Positions 26,130 through 34,549 of a stretch of 64,000 nt of DNA are shown piece by piece. The notes below the pieces were generated by a model. That model saw only the letters and a program-made list of their open reading frames with translations, did no database searches and had not been told where the DNA came from. The position numbers and the translations under genes were made by a program. Origin of the DNA: Marinibacterium sp050389775 (GTDB lineage Bacteria > Pseudomonadota > Alphaproteobacteria > Rhodobacterales > Rhodobacteraceae); contig NZ_CP177144.1 in NCBI RefSeq assembly GCF_050389775.1, positions 3,348,001 to 3,412,000 of the forward strand, given 5' to 3'. Within the stretch, counting starts at the first letter, position 1. Each line of letters opens with the position of its first letter.

Positions 26130-26573
26130 TCAGCTTTCCGGTTCCTGGTAGACACCCTGTTCCTTCAGCGCATCCACCACTTCCTTGGGCATGTAGGTCT
26201 CGTCATGTTTGGCAAGGATTTCAGAAGCTTCGAAGACACCGTTGATGTAACGCCCGGTGCCGATCATGCCCTGGTTCTCCTCGAAGAGATCGGGCAGCAC
26301 CCCGGTGAAGGTCACCGGGATCGACGCCCCGCCATCGGTCACGGAAAACCGCACCGTTTCCCCCTGGCCACGCACCAGCGTGCCTTCCTCGACCAGCCCG
26401 CCCAGGCGGAACACCTCCGAGGCCTGCGGCGGCTCTTCGACCACCTGGCTCGGCGCACGGAAATAGTTGATGCCGTCCCGCAGCGCATAGCCGATCAGCC
26501 CGGTCGACACGGCCAGCGCCACGAAGGCCAGCACGATCACCTGCACCCGCCGTTTCTTCTTCAGCCCCTTCAT
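26130..26573 (-). CDS. ccmE: Haem chaperone CcmE
   Basis: Periplasmic haem carrier of cytochrome c maturation, tethered by one N-terminal helix (about 10-30). The 147 residues include the covalent haem-binding motif AKHDETYMP with His123 and Tyr127. It starts 17 nt after argC. The next ccm gene, ccmF, is 1.4 kb further on, separated by the endolysin and holin genes. Confidence 0.96.
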   Translation of the reverse strand: MKGLKKKRRVQVIVLAFVALAVSTGLIGYALRDGINYFRAPSQVVEEPPQASEVFRLGGLVEEGTLVRGQGETVRFSVTDGGASIPVTFTGVLPDLFEENQGMIGTGRYINGVFEASEILAKHDETYMPKEVVDALKEQGVYQEPES

Positions 26574-26590
26574 GACGCCTCCTCAAGCCA

Positions 26591-27619
26591 TCACGGGAAG
26601 ATCGGCGCCATCATCAGCCCCGAGGTTTCCTCTTCACCTAACATCAGGTTGGCGTTCTGCAATGCCTGGCCCGACGAGCCCTTGGTCAGGTTGTCGATCA
26701 CCGAGACCACGATTGCCCGCCCGGGCACCCGGTCGGCAACCACGCCGACATGGCAGAAATTCGATCCGCGCACGTGATGCGTGCTGGGCGCCTCGCCGAA
26801 GGGCAATGTGACCACAAACGGCTCGTCGGCGTAAGCCTTTGACAGCGTGTCGTGAATCTCGGCCGCATCACCCCGCACGTAACAGGTCATCAGGATACCC
26901 CGGTTCACCGGCAGCAGATGCGGCGTCAGCTGCACCCGCACCTCGCGCCCGGCCGCCCGCGAGAATTCCTGGTCGAACTCGCCCAGGTGACGATGTGTCC
27001 CACCCATCGAATAGCCGTGATAGCCCTCGGACAGCTCGGCATGCAGCAGGTTTTCCTTGAGCGACCGCCCGGCCCCCGACACCGCCGCCTTCAGGTCCAT
27101 GACGATCTCGTCCAGGTCGATCACCCCGGCCTTGACCAGCGGCATCAGCGCGAATTGCCCGGCGGCCGCGTTGCAGCCCGTGCCGGCCACCAGCCGCGCG
27201 CCCCGGATCTCGTCGCGGTAGAATTCGGTCAGCCCATAGACCGCCTCCTTCTGCAGCTCCAGTGCCGCATGGGCATTGCCGTACCATTTCTCATAGGCCG
27301 CCGGATCGCGCAGCCGGAAATCGGCCGACAGGTCGACGATCTTCAGATCGCGCGGCAGGGCCGAGATCACCGCCTGGCTGGTCTTGTGCGGCAAGGCGCA
27401 GAAACACAGGTCGATCTGCGAAAAGTCGATCTCGTCGATCTTCACCAGGTCCGGCAGGTCCAGGTGGCGCAGGTGGGGAAATACCTCGGCCATCGGCTGG
27501 CCGGCCTTGCGGTCGGCCGACAGGGCCTTGATTTCAAAAGACGGATGGCCGGCAATCAGCCGGACCAGCTCGGCCCCGGTATAGCCGGAGGCGCCAAGGA
27601 TGGCGATGGAATGGGTCAT
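26591..27619 (-). CDS. argC: N-acetyl-gamma-glutamyl-phosphate reductase
   Basis: NADPH-dependent third step of arginine synthesis. The 342 residues show GASGYTGAELVRL for nucleotide binding (9-21) and the catalytic Cys149 in AGTGCNAAAG, which marks the longer type 1 enzyme. It lies 81 bases after murI and 17 bases before ccmE on the same strand, so readthrough into the ccm genes is likely. Confidence 0.96.
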   Translation of the reverse strand: MTHSIAILGASGYTGAELVRLIAGHPSFEIKALSADRKAGQPMAEVFPHLRHLDLPDLVKIDEIDFSQIDLCFCALPHKTSQAVISALPRDLKIVDLSADFRLRDPAAYEKWYGNAHAALELQKEAVYGLTEFYRDEIRGARLVAGTGCNAAAGQFALMPLVKAGVIDLDEIVMDLKAAVSGAGRSLKENLLHAELSEGYHGYSMGGTHRHLGEFDQEFSRAAGREVRVQLTPHLLPVNRGILMTCYVRGDAAEIHDTLSKAYADEPFVVTLPFGEAPSTHHVRGSNFCHVGVVADRVPGRAIVVSVIDNLTKGSSGQALQNANLMLGEEETSGLMMAPIFP

Positions 27620-27700
27620 GTGCGGACCTTTGATTCATGTGGGGGCGGATCGGGGCGATGGCCCGGCCCCCGGACAGGGAAGAAACGGATCGGGCCGTGA

Positions 27701-28510
27701 TCAGACGGCGGAAAAGGCGATCTGTCGTCGCAGGAACTGCGTCGCGCGGTCGCTGACCTTGCGCGGATCGCCCGTGGTCACGAACCCGCCCGGGCCCTCG
27801 CCCAGCATGTTGGGATGGCGCGCCAGGTAATCGGCCAGGCTGGCCGCCACCAGGTCGGCCTGCGAGAACACCTTGACCTGCGGCCCCAGCGCCTCCTGAA
27901 AGGCCTCCTGCAGCAGCGGGTAATGGGTGCAACCCAGGATCGCGGCCTCGGGCTCGGGCATCTTGCGCTTGAGCGCGTCGACATGGCTGCGCACCAGCGC
28001 CTCGGCCAGGATCAGGTCGCCGTCCTCGATGGCATCCACCACCCCGCCGCAGGCCTGCGCCTCGACATCGACACCGATCGCCCGGAAGGCCAGCTCGCGC
28101 TGAAAGGCCCGGCTGCGCACCGTGGCCGGCGTGGCAAAGAGCGCCACGTGCTGCACGGCCACCTCGCGCGGCGGCGAGTTGTCGCCCCATTGCCGTTCGG
28201 TCAACGCCTCGATCAGCGGCACAAAGACACCCAGCACGCGCTTGCCGTTGGGCACGCCGTCTTCCTGCATCCGCCGCAGGCCGGCGGCCGAGGCCGTGTT
28301 GCAGGCCAGGATCACCAGGTCGCAGCCATTGTCCCACAGCCAGGTCACCGCATCGCGGGTCAGCCCGTGGATGTCATCGGCCTCGCGCACGCCGTAGGGC
28401 GCATTGGCGCTGTCGGCGTAATAGCGGAAGGGCACGTCGGGCAGACGCTTGGCAACGGCATCAAGGACGGTCAGGCCGCCCAGGCCGGAATCGAATATGC
28501 CGACGGACAT
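27701..28510 (-). CDS. murI: Glutamate racemase
   Basis: Makes D-glutamate for peptidoglycan. The 269 residues carry IFDSGLGGLTV with Asp7 and Ser8, the first catalytic cysteine in LACNTAS (Cys70) and the second in LGCTHYP. I use the ATG at 28508-28510; the 35 upstream codons in frame do not look like MurI. It is downstream of the acyltransferase gene on the same strand, 34 bases away. Confidence 0.95.
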   Translation of the reverse strand: MSVGIFDSGLGGLTVLDAVAKRLPDVPFRYYADSANAPYGVREADDIHGLTRDAVTWLWDNGCDLVILACNTASAAGLRRMQEDGVPNGKRVLGVFVPLIEALTERQWGDNSPPREVAVQHVALFATPATVRSRAFQRELAFRAIGVDVEAQACGGVVDAIEDGDLILAEALVRSHVDALKRKMPEPEAAILGCTHYPLLQEAFQEALGPQVKVFSQADLVAASLADYLARHPNMLGEGPGGFVTTGDPRKVSDRATQFLRRQIAFSAV

Positions 28511-28544
28511 GGCGCTTGCGGGGCTCTCGGGGTTCAGGCGCGGG

Positions 28545-29423
28545 TCACGCGCGGTGTTTCTCTTCGAATTCGAACCCGTATTCGTCGGAACGAAGCGGCT
28601 TCGGTGACAGCTCATACGTGGATTTGCGCAGGAAATCCATCATCGCCTTGCTGTCTTTTGCCAATGGGTTCAGCACCTCGCGCGAAATCGGCTTGCCAAC
28701 GACCAGCCGCACGGGCGCATCGACCCGTTTGCGGAACTCCTTGATCAGCAATCCCATGCGCAGCGTGTAGTGGATATGGCTTGCCAGCTGGAACAGCCGC
28801 GAGTTCGACCCTTCGAAGAAGATCGGCACGACGGTGGCATCGCTCTTGGCCACCATCCGCGCGGTGAACCCGCGCCAGCCCGGATCCATGGGCCGTGAAA
28901 ACGGCTTGGCCGCGGTCGACACGGTGCCCCCGGGAAAGATGCCGATGGCCCCGCCATCGCCCAGGTAGCGCAGCGATTCCCGGCGGGTTTCGATATTGGT
29001 GCGCACGGCTTCCTTGGTCTCGTCGAACGAGATCGGCAGGATGATCCGGTTGAGATCCTCGGCCTTGCGAAACACCCGATGCGCCAGGATGCGGAAATCG
29101 CCCCGGGTGACCGACAGGATATGGCCCATCACCAGCCCGTCGAGAATGCCGTAGGGATGATTGGCGATCAGGATCAGCGGGCCGGTGCGCGGGATGTGAT
29201 CCAGCGACCCGCCGATGACATCCAGCGTCAAACCATAGCGTTCGACCATCACGGCCCAGAAATCCCGCCCTGCGGCCACCTCGGATTCGTAGCCGTTCGC
29301 GCGCTTGATCAGGCCGATCCGCCCGGTGGTGTTTTCCATGAGCCGGATCATGGCCCGGCCGGACTTGGTCTCGGCCGAATTCGCATAGGTAATATCGCGA
29401 ACAACGTGTCGACGCGATGGCAT
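28545..29423 (-). CDS. Lysophospholipid acyltransferase family protein
   Basis: Membrane-associated glycerolipid acyltransferase of the PlsC superfamily, 292 residues. The catalytic histidine motif is NHPYGILDG (about 88-96), the form seen in the hemolysin-like/OlsA-related branch rather than HX4D of classical PlsC. A second family block is FPGGTVSTAAK. The acceptor could be lysophosphatidate or lyso-ornithine lipid; sequence alone does not decide. The ATG at 29421-29423 follows GGAGA. It is the first gene of the minus-strand run leading to ccmH. Confidence 0.83.
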   Translation of the reverse strand: MPSRRHVVRDITYANSAETKSGRAMIRLMENTTGRIGLIKRANGYESEVAAGRDFWAVMVERYGLTLDVIGGSLDHIPRTGPLILIANHPYGILDGLVMGHILSVTRGDFRILAHRVFRKAEDLNRIILPISFDETKEAVRTNIETRRESLRYLGDGGAIGIFPGGTVSTAAKPFSRPMDPGWRGFTARMVAKSDATVVPIFFEGSNSRLFQLASHIHYTLRMGLLIKEFRKRVDAPVRLVVGKPISREVLNPLAKDSKAMMDFLRKSTYELSPKPLRSDEYGFEFEEKHRA

Positions 29424-29501
29424 CTGTGTCTCCGTCAGCCTCCCGGACCAATTTGCGGTCCGGGATACTAACATATGCTTTACGACACCCCGATGACAGC
29501 C

Positions 29502-32500
29502 CTATTCGGCCGCGCTCGCGACATCGGGACCGCCCGCGCGGATGACCGACAGCAGCTCTTCGCGGCGCTTGGCGGCCTTGCGTTCGTTGGCCTGCTTGAC
29601 CGGTCCGAAGCCGCGGATGTCGAGCGGCAGCCGGGCCAGCGCGATGACCGCGTCGCGGGTTGCGGCGGACAGAAGGGGCAGCACCTCGCCCATGTCACGT
29701 TCGTATTGGTCGATCAGCGCGCGTTCCATCCGCCTTTCCTCGGTGCGCCCGAACGGGTCCAGCGGCCCGCCCCGCAGGGGCTTCATCCAGCTCAGCAGGC
29801 GCAACGGCAGTGTCATCCATGCGCCAAAGCGGCGCTTGGCCGGCCGGCCGTCGGGCCCCGGCCGGGCCAGCACCGGCGGCGACATGTGAAAGGACATCGA
29901 GAAATCGCCGTCGAACTCGGCCTCGGCCTTGGCTCGGGTGTCCAGCAGCAGGCGCGCGACCTCGTATTCGTCCTTGTAGGCCAACAGCTTGTGATAGCCC
30001 AGGGCCATGGCCTCGCGCAGGTCGCGGTCGGTCACGGCATCGACCCTCTCGCGATAGCGCCGGGCCAGCCGCCGCGATTGATAGGCCACCAGGTGATCCG
30101 CCCGAAAGGCAATGCGATCTTCCAGCGACCGGGGCAGCTGCACGACTTTGTCGGTCAGCAGCTCGGCGGCCTCGTTCGGGTGCAGAACGGCCCAGCGACC
30201 GATCTCGAAGGCCCGCTGGTTGCGCGCGACCGCCGCCCCGTTCAGCTCGATCGCGGCCATTATCGCGCCATGGCTCAGCGGCACCAGCCCGCGCTGCCAG
30301 GCCGCGCCGAAGACCATCATGTTGGAATAGATCGAATCCCCCAGCACCGACCGCGCCAGGTCCGAGGCATCGAACAGCGCGACCCTGTCCTTCATCCGTG
30401 CCTGAAGGGCCAGTTCAAGCCGGTCCGCCGGCAGGGCAAACTCGGTGTTGCGGGTGAAATCGCCGGTGATGATCTCGTGGCTGTTGACCACTGCCCCGGT
30501 CCGGCCCGGCCGGGTCAGGCCCAGCGTCTTGGCCCCGGCGCTGACCACGAGGTCACCGCCGATCAGCGCGTCTGCCTCGCCGGTGGCCACGCGTATGGCG
30601 CTGATATCGCCCGGTTTCTCGGCCAGCCGGCAATGGATGTGCACGGCGCCGCCCTTCTGGGCCAGCCCGGCCATTTCCATCATGCCCGCGCCCTTGCCGT
30701 CGATCTGAGCCGCCTGCGCCATCACCGCGCCGATGGTCACCACGCCGGTGCCGCCGACGCCCGTGATCACCACGTTCCAGGTCCCGTCGATGACCGGCAA
30801 GGCCGGTTCCGGCATGTCGGGCAGGTCCAGATCGGTCGTGGCCTCCTTGCGCGGCTTGGCCCCTTCGAGCGTCACGAAGGACGGGCAGAAGCCCTTGAGG
30901 CAGGAGAAATCCTTGTTGCACGACGATTGGTCGATCGCCCGCTTGCGGCCCAGCTCGGTTTCCTTGGGCACGATCGACACGCAGTTCGACTGGACCCCGC
31001 AATCGCCGCACCCCTCGCAGACGTCGGTATTGATGAAGACCCGCTTGTCGGGATCGGGGAACTTGCCGCGCTTGCGCCGGCGGCGCTTTTCCGCCGCGCA
31101 GGTCTGGATGTAGACGATGGCCGACACGCCCTCGACCTCGCGCAGGCGTTTCTGCACGTTGTCCAGCTCGGCCCGTTCGTGGAACGCCATGCCACGGGGA
31201 AAGGTCGATTGGTCGACGTCTTCCTTTTCGTCATAGACGACAACCACTTCGCCCACGCCCATCGCCTGCAGTTCGCGCACGATGCGCTGGGGCGACAGCC
31301 CGCCTTCGTTGGCCTGCCCGCCGGTCATGGCCACGGCGTCGTTGTAGAGGATCTTGTAGGTGATGTTGGTGCCGGCGGCCAAGGCGGCCCGGATGGCCTG
31401 CACGCCCGAATGGTTGTAGGTGCCGTCGCCCAGGTTCTGGAACACGTGTTTCGTCGTGGAAAACGGCGCCTCGCCGATCCAATTCGCGCCTTCGCCGCCC
31501 ATGTGGGTGAAACCCAGCGTGTCGCGGTCCATCCATTGGGCCATGTAGTGACAGCCGATCCCGGCATAAGCCCGCGAGCCCTCGGGCACCTTCGTCGAGG
31601 TATTGTGCGGACAGCCCGAGCAGAAATAGGGGATGCGCGCGGCGATTTCCTGGGCATTGTCGTTGCGCCGCGCCTCGTCCAGCGCCTGCAGACCGGCCCG
31701 GATGCCGTCGGTCTCGCGGCCCTCTTCGACCAGGATGTCGCCCAGGGTCTGGGCGATCAGGATCGGATCCAGCGCGCCGCGCGTCGGGAACAGCTCTTCG
31801 CGGTGCATCGCGCCCGAGCCGCCCTTGTACCAGCCATAGACCCGCCGGCCGCGGCGGTCGTCGAATATCGCCTCCTTGATCTGCACCTCGATCAGCTTGC
31901 GCTTTTCCTCGACCACGACGATCAGGTCCAGCCCCTCGGCCCAGTCGTGAAAGCCCTGCATGTCCAGCGGGAAGGTCTGGCCGACCTTGTAAAGCGTGAT
32001 GCCCAGCCGTTCGGCCTCGTTCTCGTCGATGTTCAGCAGCGACATGGCATGGATCAGGTCCAGCCAGTTCTTGCCCGCAGCGACAAAGCCGATCTTGGCA
32101 CCCGGCTTGCCCCACATCCGCTTGTCCATGCCATTGGCCCGGGAAAACGCCTCGGCGGCAAAGCGCTTGTGGTCGATCATCCGGGTTTCCTGGGCCACGG
32201 GCGTGTCGAGCAGGCGGATGTTCAGCCCGCCCTCGGGCATCGGGAAATCGGGGGTCACCAGCTGCATGCGCTGGGGATCGCCATCGACCACGGCGGTGGT
32301 CTCGATCGTGTCCTTCATGGTCTTCAGCCCGACCCAGACCCCGGCAAAACGCGACAGGGCAAGGCCGTAGATGCCGTAATCCAGGATTTCCTGCACGCCG
32401 GCCGGGCTGACCACCGGGATATAGGCATCCACCATCGCCCATTCCGACTGGTGCAGCACGGTCGAGCTTTCGCCGGTGTGGTCGTCGCCCATGGCCATCA

Positions 32501-32921
32501 GCACCCCGCCCAGGGGCGCGGTGCCGGCCATGTTGGCATGTTTCATCGCATCGCCCGACCGGTCGACGCCCGGGCCCTTGCCGTACCACAGGCCGAACAC
32601 CCCGTCGAAACGGTTCTCGCCCCGCAGGGCGGCCTGCTGGCTGCCCCAGAGCGCCGTGGCCGCCAGGTCTTCGTTCAGGCCGGATTGAAAGGTGATGTCG
32701 TGTTCGGCCAATGGCTTGGCCGCGCGCAGCATCTGCAGGTCGACGGCGCCAAGCGGCGATCCGCGGTAGCCCGTCACCAACCCGGCGGTTTCATGCCCGG
32801 CCGCCCTGTCGCGCATCTTCTGCATCATCATCAACCGGACCAGCGCCTGCGTACCGTTGAGCAGAACCGGGCTTTTTGTCAGGTCGAACCGATCGTTTAG
32901 GGAAATCTTTTGCTGAGTCAT
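29502..32921 (-). CDS. Indolepyruvate ferredoxin oxidoreductase, fused alpha-gamma form
   Basis: Thiamine-diphosphate enzyme that oxidatively decarboxylates aryl pyruvates (indolepyruvate, phenylpyruvate) to acyl-CoA with ferredoxin. The single chain of 1139 residues carries, in order, the pyrimidine-binding domain (from about 20), the TPP-binding domain with GIGCHYMAQWMD (about 450-460), a cysteine-rich ferredoxin-like segment (CEGCGDCGVQSNC near 633-645 and CNKDFSCLKGFC near 667-678), the gamma domain with GVGGTGVVTIG (about 722-732), and a C-terminal DUF6537-like part. It is divergent from a LysR gene with a shared regulatory region. Confidence 0.92.
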   Translation of the reverse strand: MTQQKISLNDRFDLTKSPVLLNGTQALVRLMMMQKMRDRAAGHETAGLVTGYRGSPLGAVDLQMLRAAKPLAEHDITFQSGLNEDLAATALWGSQQAALRGENRFDGVFGLWYGKGPGVDRSGDAMKHANMAGTAPLGGVLMAMGDDHTGESSTVLHQSEWAMVDAYIPVVSPAGVQEILDYGIYGLALSRFAGVWVGLKTMKDTIETTAVVDGDPQRMQLVTPDFPMPEGGLNIRLLDTPVAQETRMIDHKRFAAEAFSRANGMDKRMWGKPGAKIGFVAAGKNWLDLIHAMSLLNIDENEAERLGITLYKVGQTFPLDMQGFHDWAEGLDLIVVVEEKRKLIEVQIKEAIFDDRRGRRVYGWYKGGSGAMHREELFPTRGALDPILIAQTLGDILVEEGRETDGIRAGLQALDEARRNDNAQEIAARIPYFCSGCPHNTSTKVPEGSRAYAGIGCHYMAQWMDRDTLGFTHMGGEGANWIGEAPFSTTKHVFQNLGDGTYNHSGVQAIRAALAAGTNITYKILYNDAVAMTGGQANEGGLSPQRIVRELQAMGVGEVVVVYDEKEDVDQSTFPRGMAFHERAELDNVQKRLREVEGVSAIVYIQTCAAEKRRRRKRGKFPDPDKRVFINTDVCEGCGDCGVQSNCVSIVPKETELGRKRAIDQSSCNKDFSCLKGFCPSFVTLEGAKPRKEATTDLDLPDMPEPALPVIDGTWNVVITGVGGTGVVTIGAVMAQAAQIDGKGAGMMEMAGLAQKGGAVHIHCRLAEKPGDISAIRVATGEADALIGGDLVVSAGAKTLGLTRPGRTGAVVNSHEIITGDFTRNTEFALPADRLELALQARMKDRVALFDASDLARSVLGDSIYSNMMVFGAAWQRGLVPLSHGAIMAAIELNGAAVARNQRAFEIGRWAVLHPNEAAELLTDKVVQLPRSLEDRIAFRADHLVAYQSRRLARRYRERVDAVTDRDLREAMALGYHKLLAYKDEYEVARLLLDTRAKAEAEFDGDFSMSFHMSPPVLARPGPDGRPAKRRFGAWMTLPLRLLSWMKPLRGGPLDPFGRTEERRMERALIDQYERDMGEVLPLLSAATRDAVIALARLPLDIRGFGPVKQANERKAAKRREELLSVIRAGGPDVASAAE

Positions 32922-32970
32922 CTGGCTCCTCCCGTCCGGGTCAATTATTGATCACCGTAAGGGAAGGTTA

Positions 32971-32987
32971 GGTCAACTATACTGACC
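32971..32987. promoter_or_regulatory. LysR-type operator between the oxidoreductase and LysR genes
   Basis: GGTCA-N7-TGACC is a perfect dyad that contains the T-N11-A core of LysR boxes. It overlaps TATACT on the plus strand, a -10-like hexamer, and its complement lies in the promoter region of the oxidoreductase gene. Confidence 0.6.
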
Positions 32988-33086
32988 TGAACAGTGTTTT
33001 CTGTCGAAAGACCTCTTGTGAGGTTTATCTTAAGGCGTAGGTAGCAGTGTCAGGAAACACGGTCTCGTGTAGATGAAAGCGAAGAG

Positions 33087-33992
33087 ATGGACTGGGACAA
33101 GCTGAGAATTTTTCACGCGGTGGCGGATGCGGGCAGCCTCACCCATGCCGGCGACAAGCTGAACCTGTCGCAATCGGCGGTGAGCCGGCAGATCCGCGCG
33201 CTGGAGGAAAGCCTTGGCGCCATCCTGTTCCACCGCCATGCCCGCGGGCTGATCCTGACCGAACAGGGCGAATTGCTGTTCGACGCGACCCGGTCGATGT
33301 CCAAGCGGCTGGAAGCCGCCGCCGCCCGCATCCGCGACAGCGAGGAAGAAGTCTTTGGCGAGCTGCGCGTGACCACGACGACCGGTTTCGGCACCATGTG
33401 GCTGGCCCCGCGCCTGCCCAAGCTCTACGAGAAATATCCCAATCTCAAGGTCGACCTGATGCTCGAGGAACGGGTGCTGGACCTGCCCATGCGCGAGGCC
33501 GACGTGGCCATCCGCATGAAAGAGCCCAGCCAGGCCGATCTCATCCGCAAGAAGCTGATGAACGTGCAGATGCGGCTGTATGCCTCGCGCGATTACCTCG
33601 ACCGCGAAGGCGAGCCGGAAGAGATTTCCGACATTTCCGAACACCGGCTGATCTCGCAGAACACGCGGTCCGCCCAGGTCGCCGCCGGCGCGCTGCTGAC
33701 CCAGCACCTGATGACCTTCAATCCGCGCTCGCTGTTGACGGTCAACAATTACTTCGGCGTGCTGCAGGCCGTGCTGAACAACCTGGGCATCGGCATCCTG
33801 CCCGATTACCTGGCCCAGGATTTCCCGGCCATGGTCCGCGTGCTGCCCGACCTGGAATCGGCCCCCGTGCCGACCTTCCTCGCCTATCCCGAGGAACTGC
33901 GCCATTCGCAGCGCATCGCGGCCTTCCGCGATTTCGTGCAGGACGAGATCATCGCCCACCGCAAGCAGCTGCGCGAGCTGGAACAGGTCTGA
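33087..33992 (+). CDS. LysR family transcriptional regulator
   Basis: Cytoplasmic DNA-binding regulator of 301 residues. The N-terminal winged helix has KLNLSQSAVSRQIRALEESL (about 25-44); the effector-binding domain spans about 90-290. It is divergently oriented to the indolepyruvate ferredoxin oxidoreductase gene, which is the natural candidate target. The ligand is unknown; an aromatic 2-keto acid would fit the context. A hairpin at 34027-34049 may end its transcript. Confidence 0.87.
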   Translation: MDWDKLRIFHAVADAGSLTHAGDKLNLSQSAVSRQIRALEESLGAILFHRHARGLILTEQGELLFDATRSMSKRLEAAAARIRDSEEEVFGELRVTTTTGFGTMWLAPRLPKLYEKYPNLKVDLMLEERVLDLPMREADVAIRMKEPSQADLIRKKLMNVQMRLYASRDYLDREGEPEEISDISEHRLISQNTRSAQVAAGALLTQHLMTFNPRSLLTVNNYFGVLQAVLNNLGIGILPDYLAQDFPAMVRVLPDLESAPVPTFLAYPEELRHSQRIAAFRDFVQDEIIAHRKQLRELEQV

Positions 33993-34026
33993 TCCCCAGC
34001 TGACCCCGCCCCTGAGGTGGCCGGGC

Positions 34027-34049
34027 CCCGGGCGTTTCGCGCCCGGGTT
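34027..34049 (+). terminator. GC-rich hairpin downstream of the LysR gene
   Basis: CCCGGGCG (34027-34034) and CGCCCGGG (34040-34047) form an 8-bp stem. Only two T residues follow, so it is a weak terminator candidate. Confidence 0.35.
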
Positions 34050-34257
34050 GAACGTGATGGTGCGCTCAGCCCCGCAGTATCGCGCCGCGCCGACCTGACG
34101 CCATCTGGCGTCATCTTGTCTTTTGCCTTTGCGCGCTAGGTCTTGGACTGTCTTCTCCGGGGTCCGATCGGACCGCACCGGCCAGCCATGCATTGGGAAC
34201 AGGTCAAGGCATGCACCAGATGCATAGCGGAGTTGACCTCGATTCGGCCGATCGCTC

Positions 34258-34286
34258 TTGATCGTTCGCATCCCGCCCCCTAAATG
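34258..34286 (+). promoter_or_regulatory. Promoter candidate for the small RNA
   Basis: TTGATC (34258-34263) and TAAATG (34281-34286) are separated by exactly 17 bases and would start transcription near 34291-34293, just before a folded RNA with an intrinsic terminator. Confidence 0.5.
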
Positions 34287-34290
34287 CGCA

Positions 34291-34375
34291 ATTGAAGGTG
34301 GGAACGCTCAGCTGAGCATCACCTTCATACCTCCCTGTTGGACTTCGGCCGAGCTTAGTGCTCGGCCTTTTTTTT
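34291..34375 (+). ncRNA. Candidate small regulatory RNA of about 85 nt
   Basis: Hairpin 1 pairs GAAGGTG (34294-34300) with CACCTTC (34320-34326) and holds an inner GCTC/GAGC stem. A single-stranded linker follows with ACCTCCCTG (about 34329-34337), complementary to Shine-Dalgarno sequences. Hairpin 2 pairs GGCCGAGC (34347-34354) with GCTCGGCC (34360-34367) and ends in eight T residues, a strong intrinsic terminator. No protein gene precedes it closely: the LysR stop is 300 bases upstream. The architecture resembles Hfq-dependent alphaproteobacterial sRNAs. Bases 33993-34290 and 34376-34549 show no gene. Confidence 0.65.
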
Positions 34376-34549
34376 GGCCCCGGCGGAAATGCCGTGGCTG
34401 GCCCGCGCGCCCCTGCCCGGCCCACCCGTTCCCCCGATCACACAATCGTGCGCCTTTCTCGGCCCGGCCCGGCCTGCGGCCTTGCCCGGAGGCCGCCGCT
34501 CGTTAGGCTGGCCGCGTATTCAGGTTAATCGCCCACAGGTGGTGTCCCC

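Noticed and set aside
29475..32900. A 1141-codon open frame on the plus strand
   Set aside because: It is the antisense shadow of the indolepyruvate ferredoxin oxidoreductase gene. High GC3 suppresses stop codons on the opposite strand; the translation is His/Gly/Arg-rich and matches no family.
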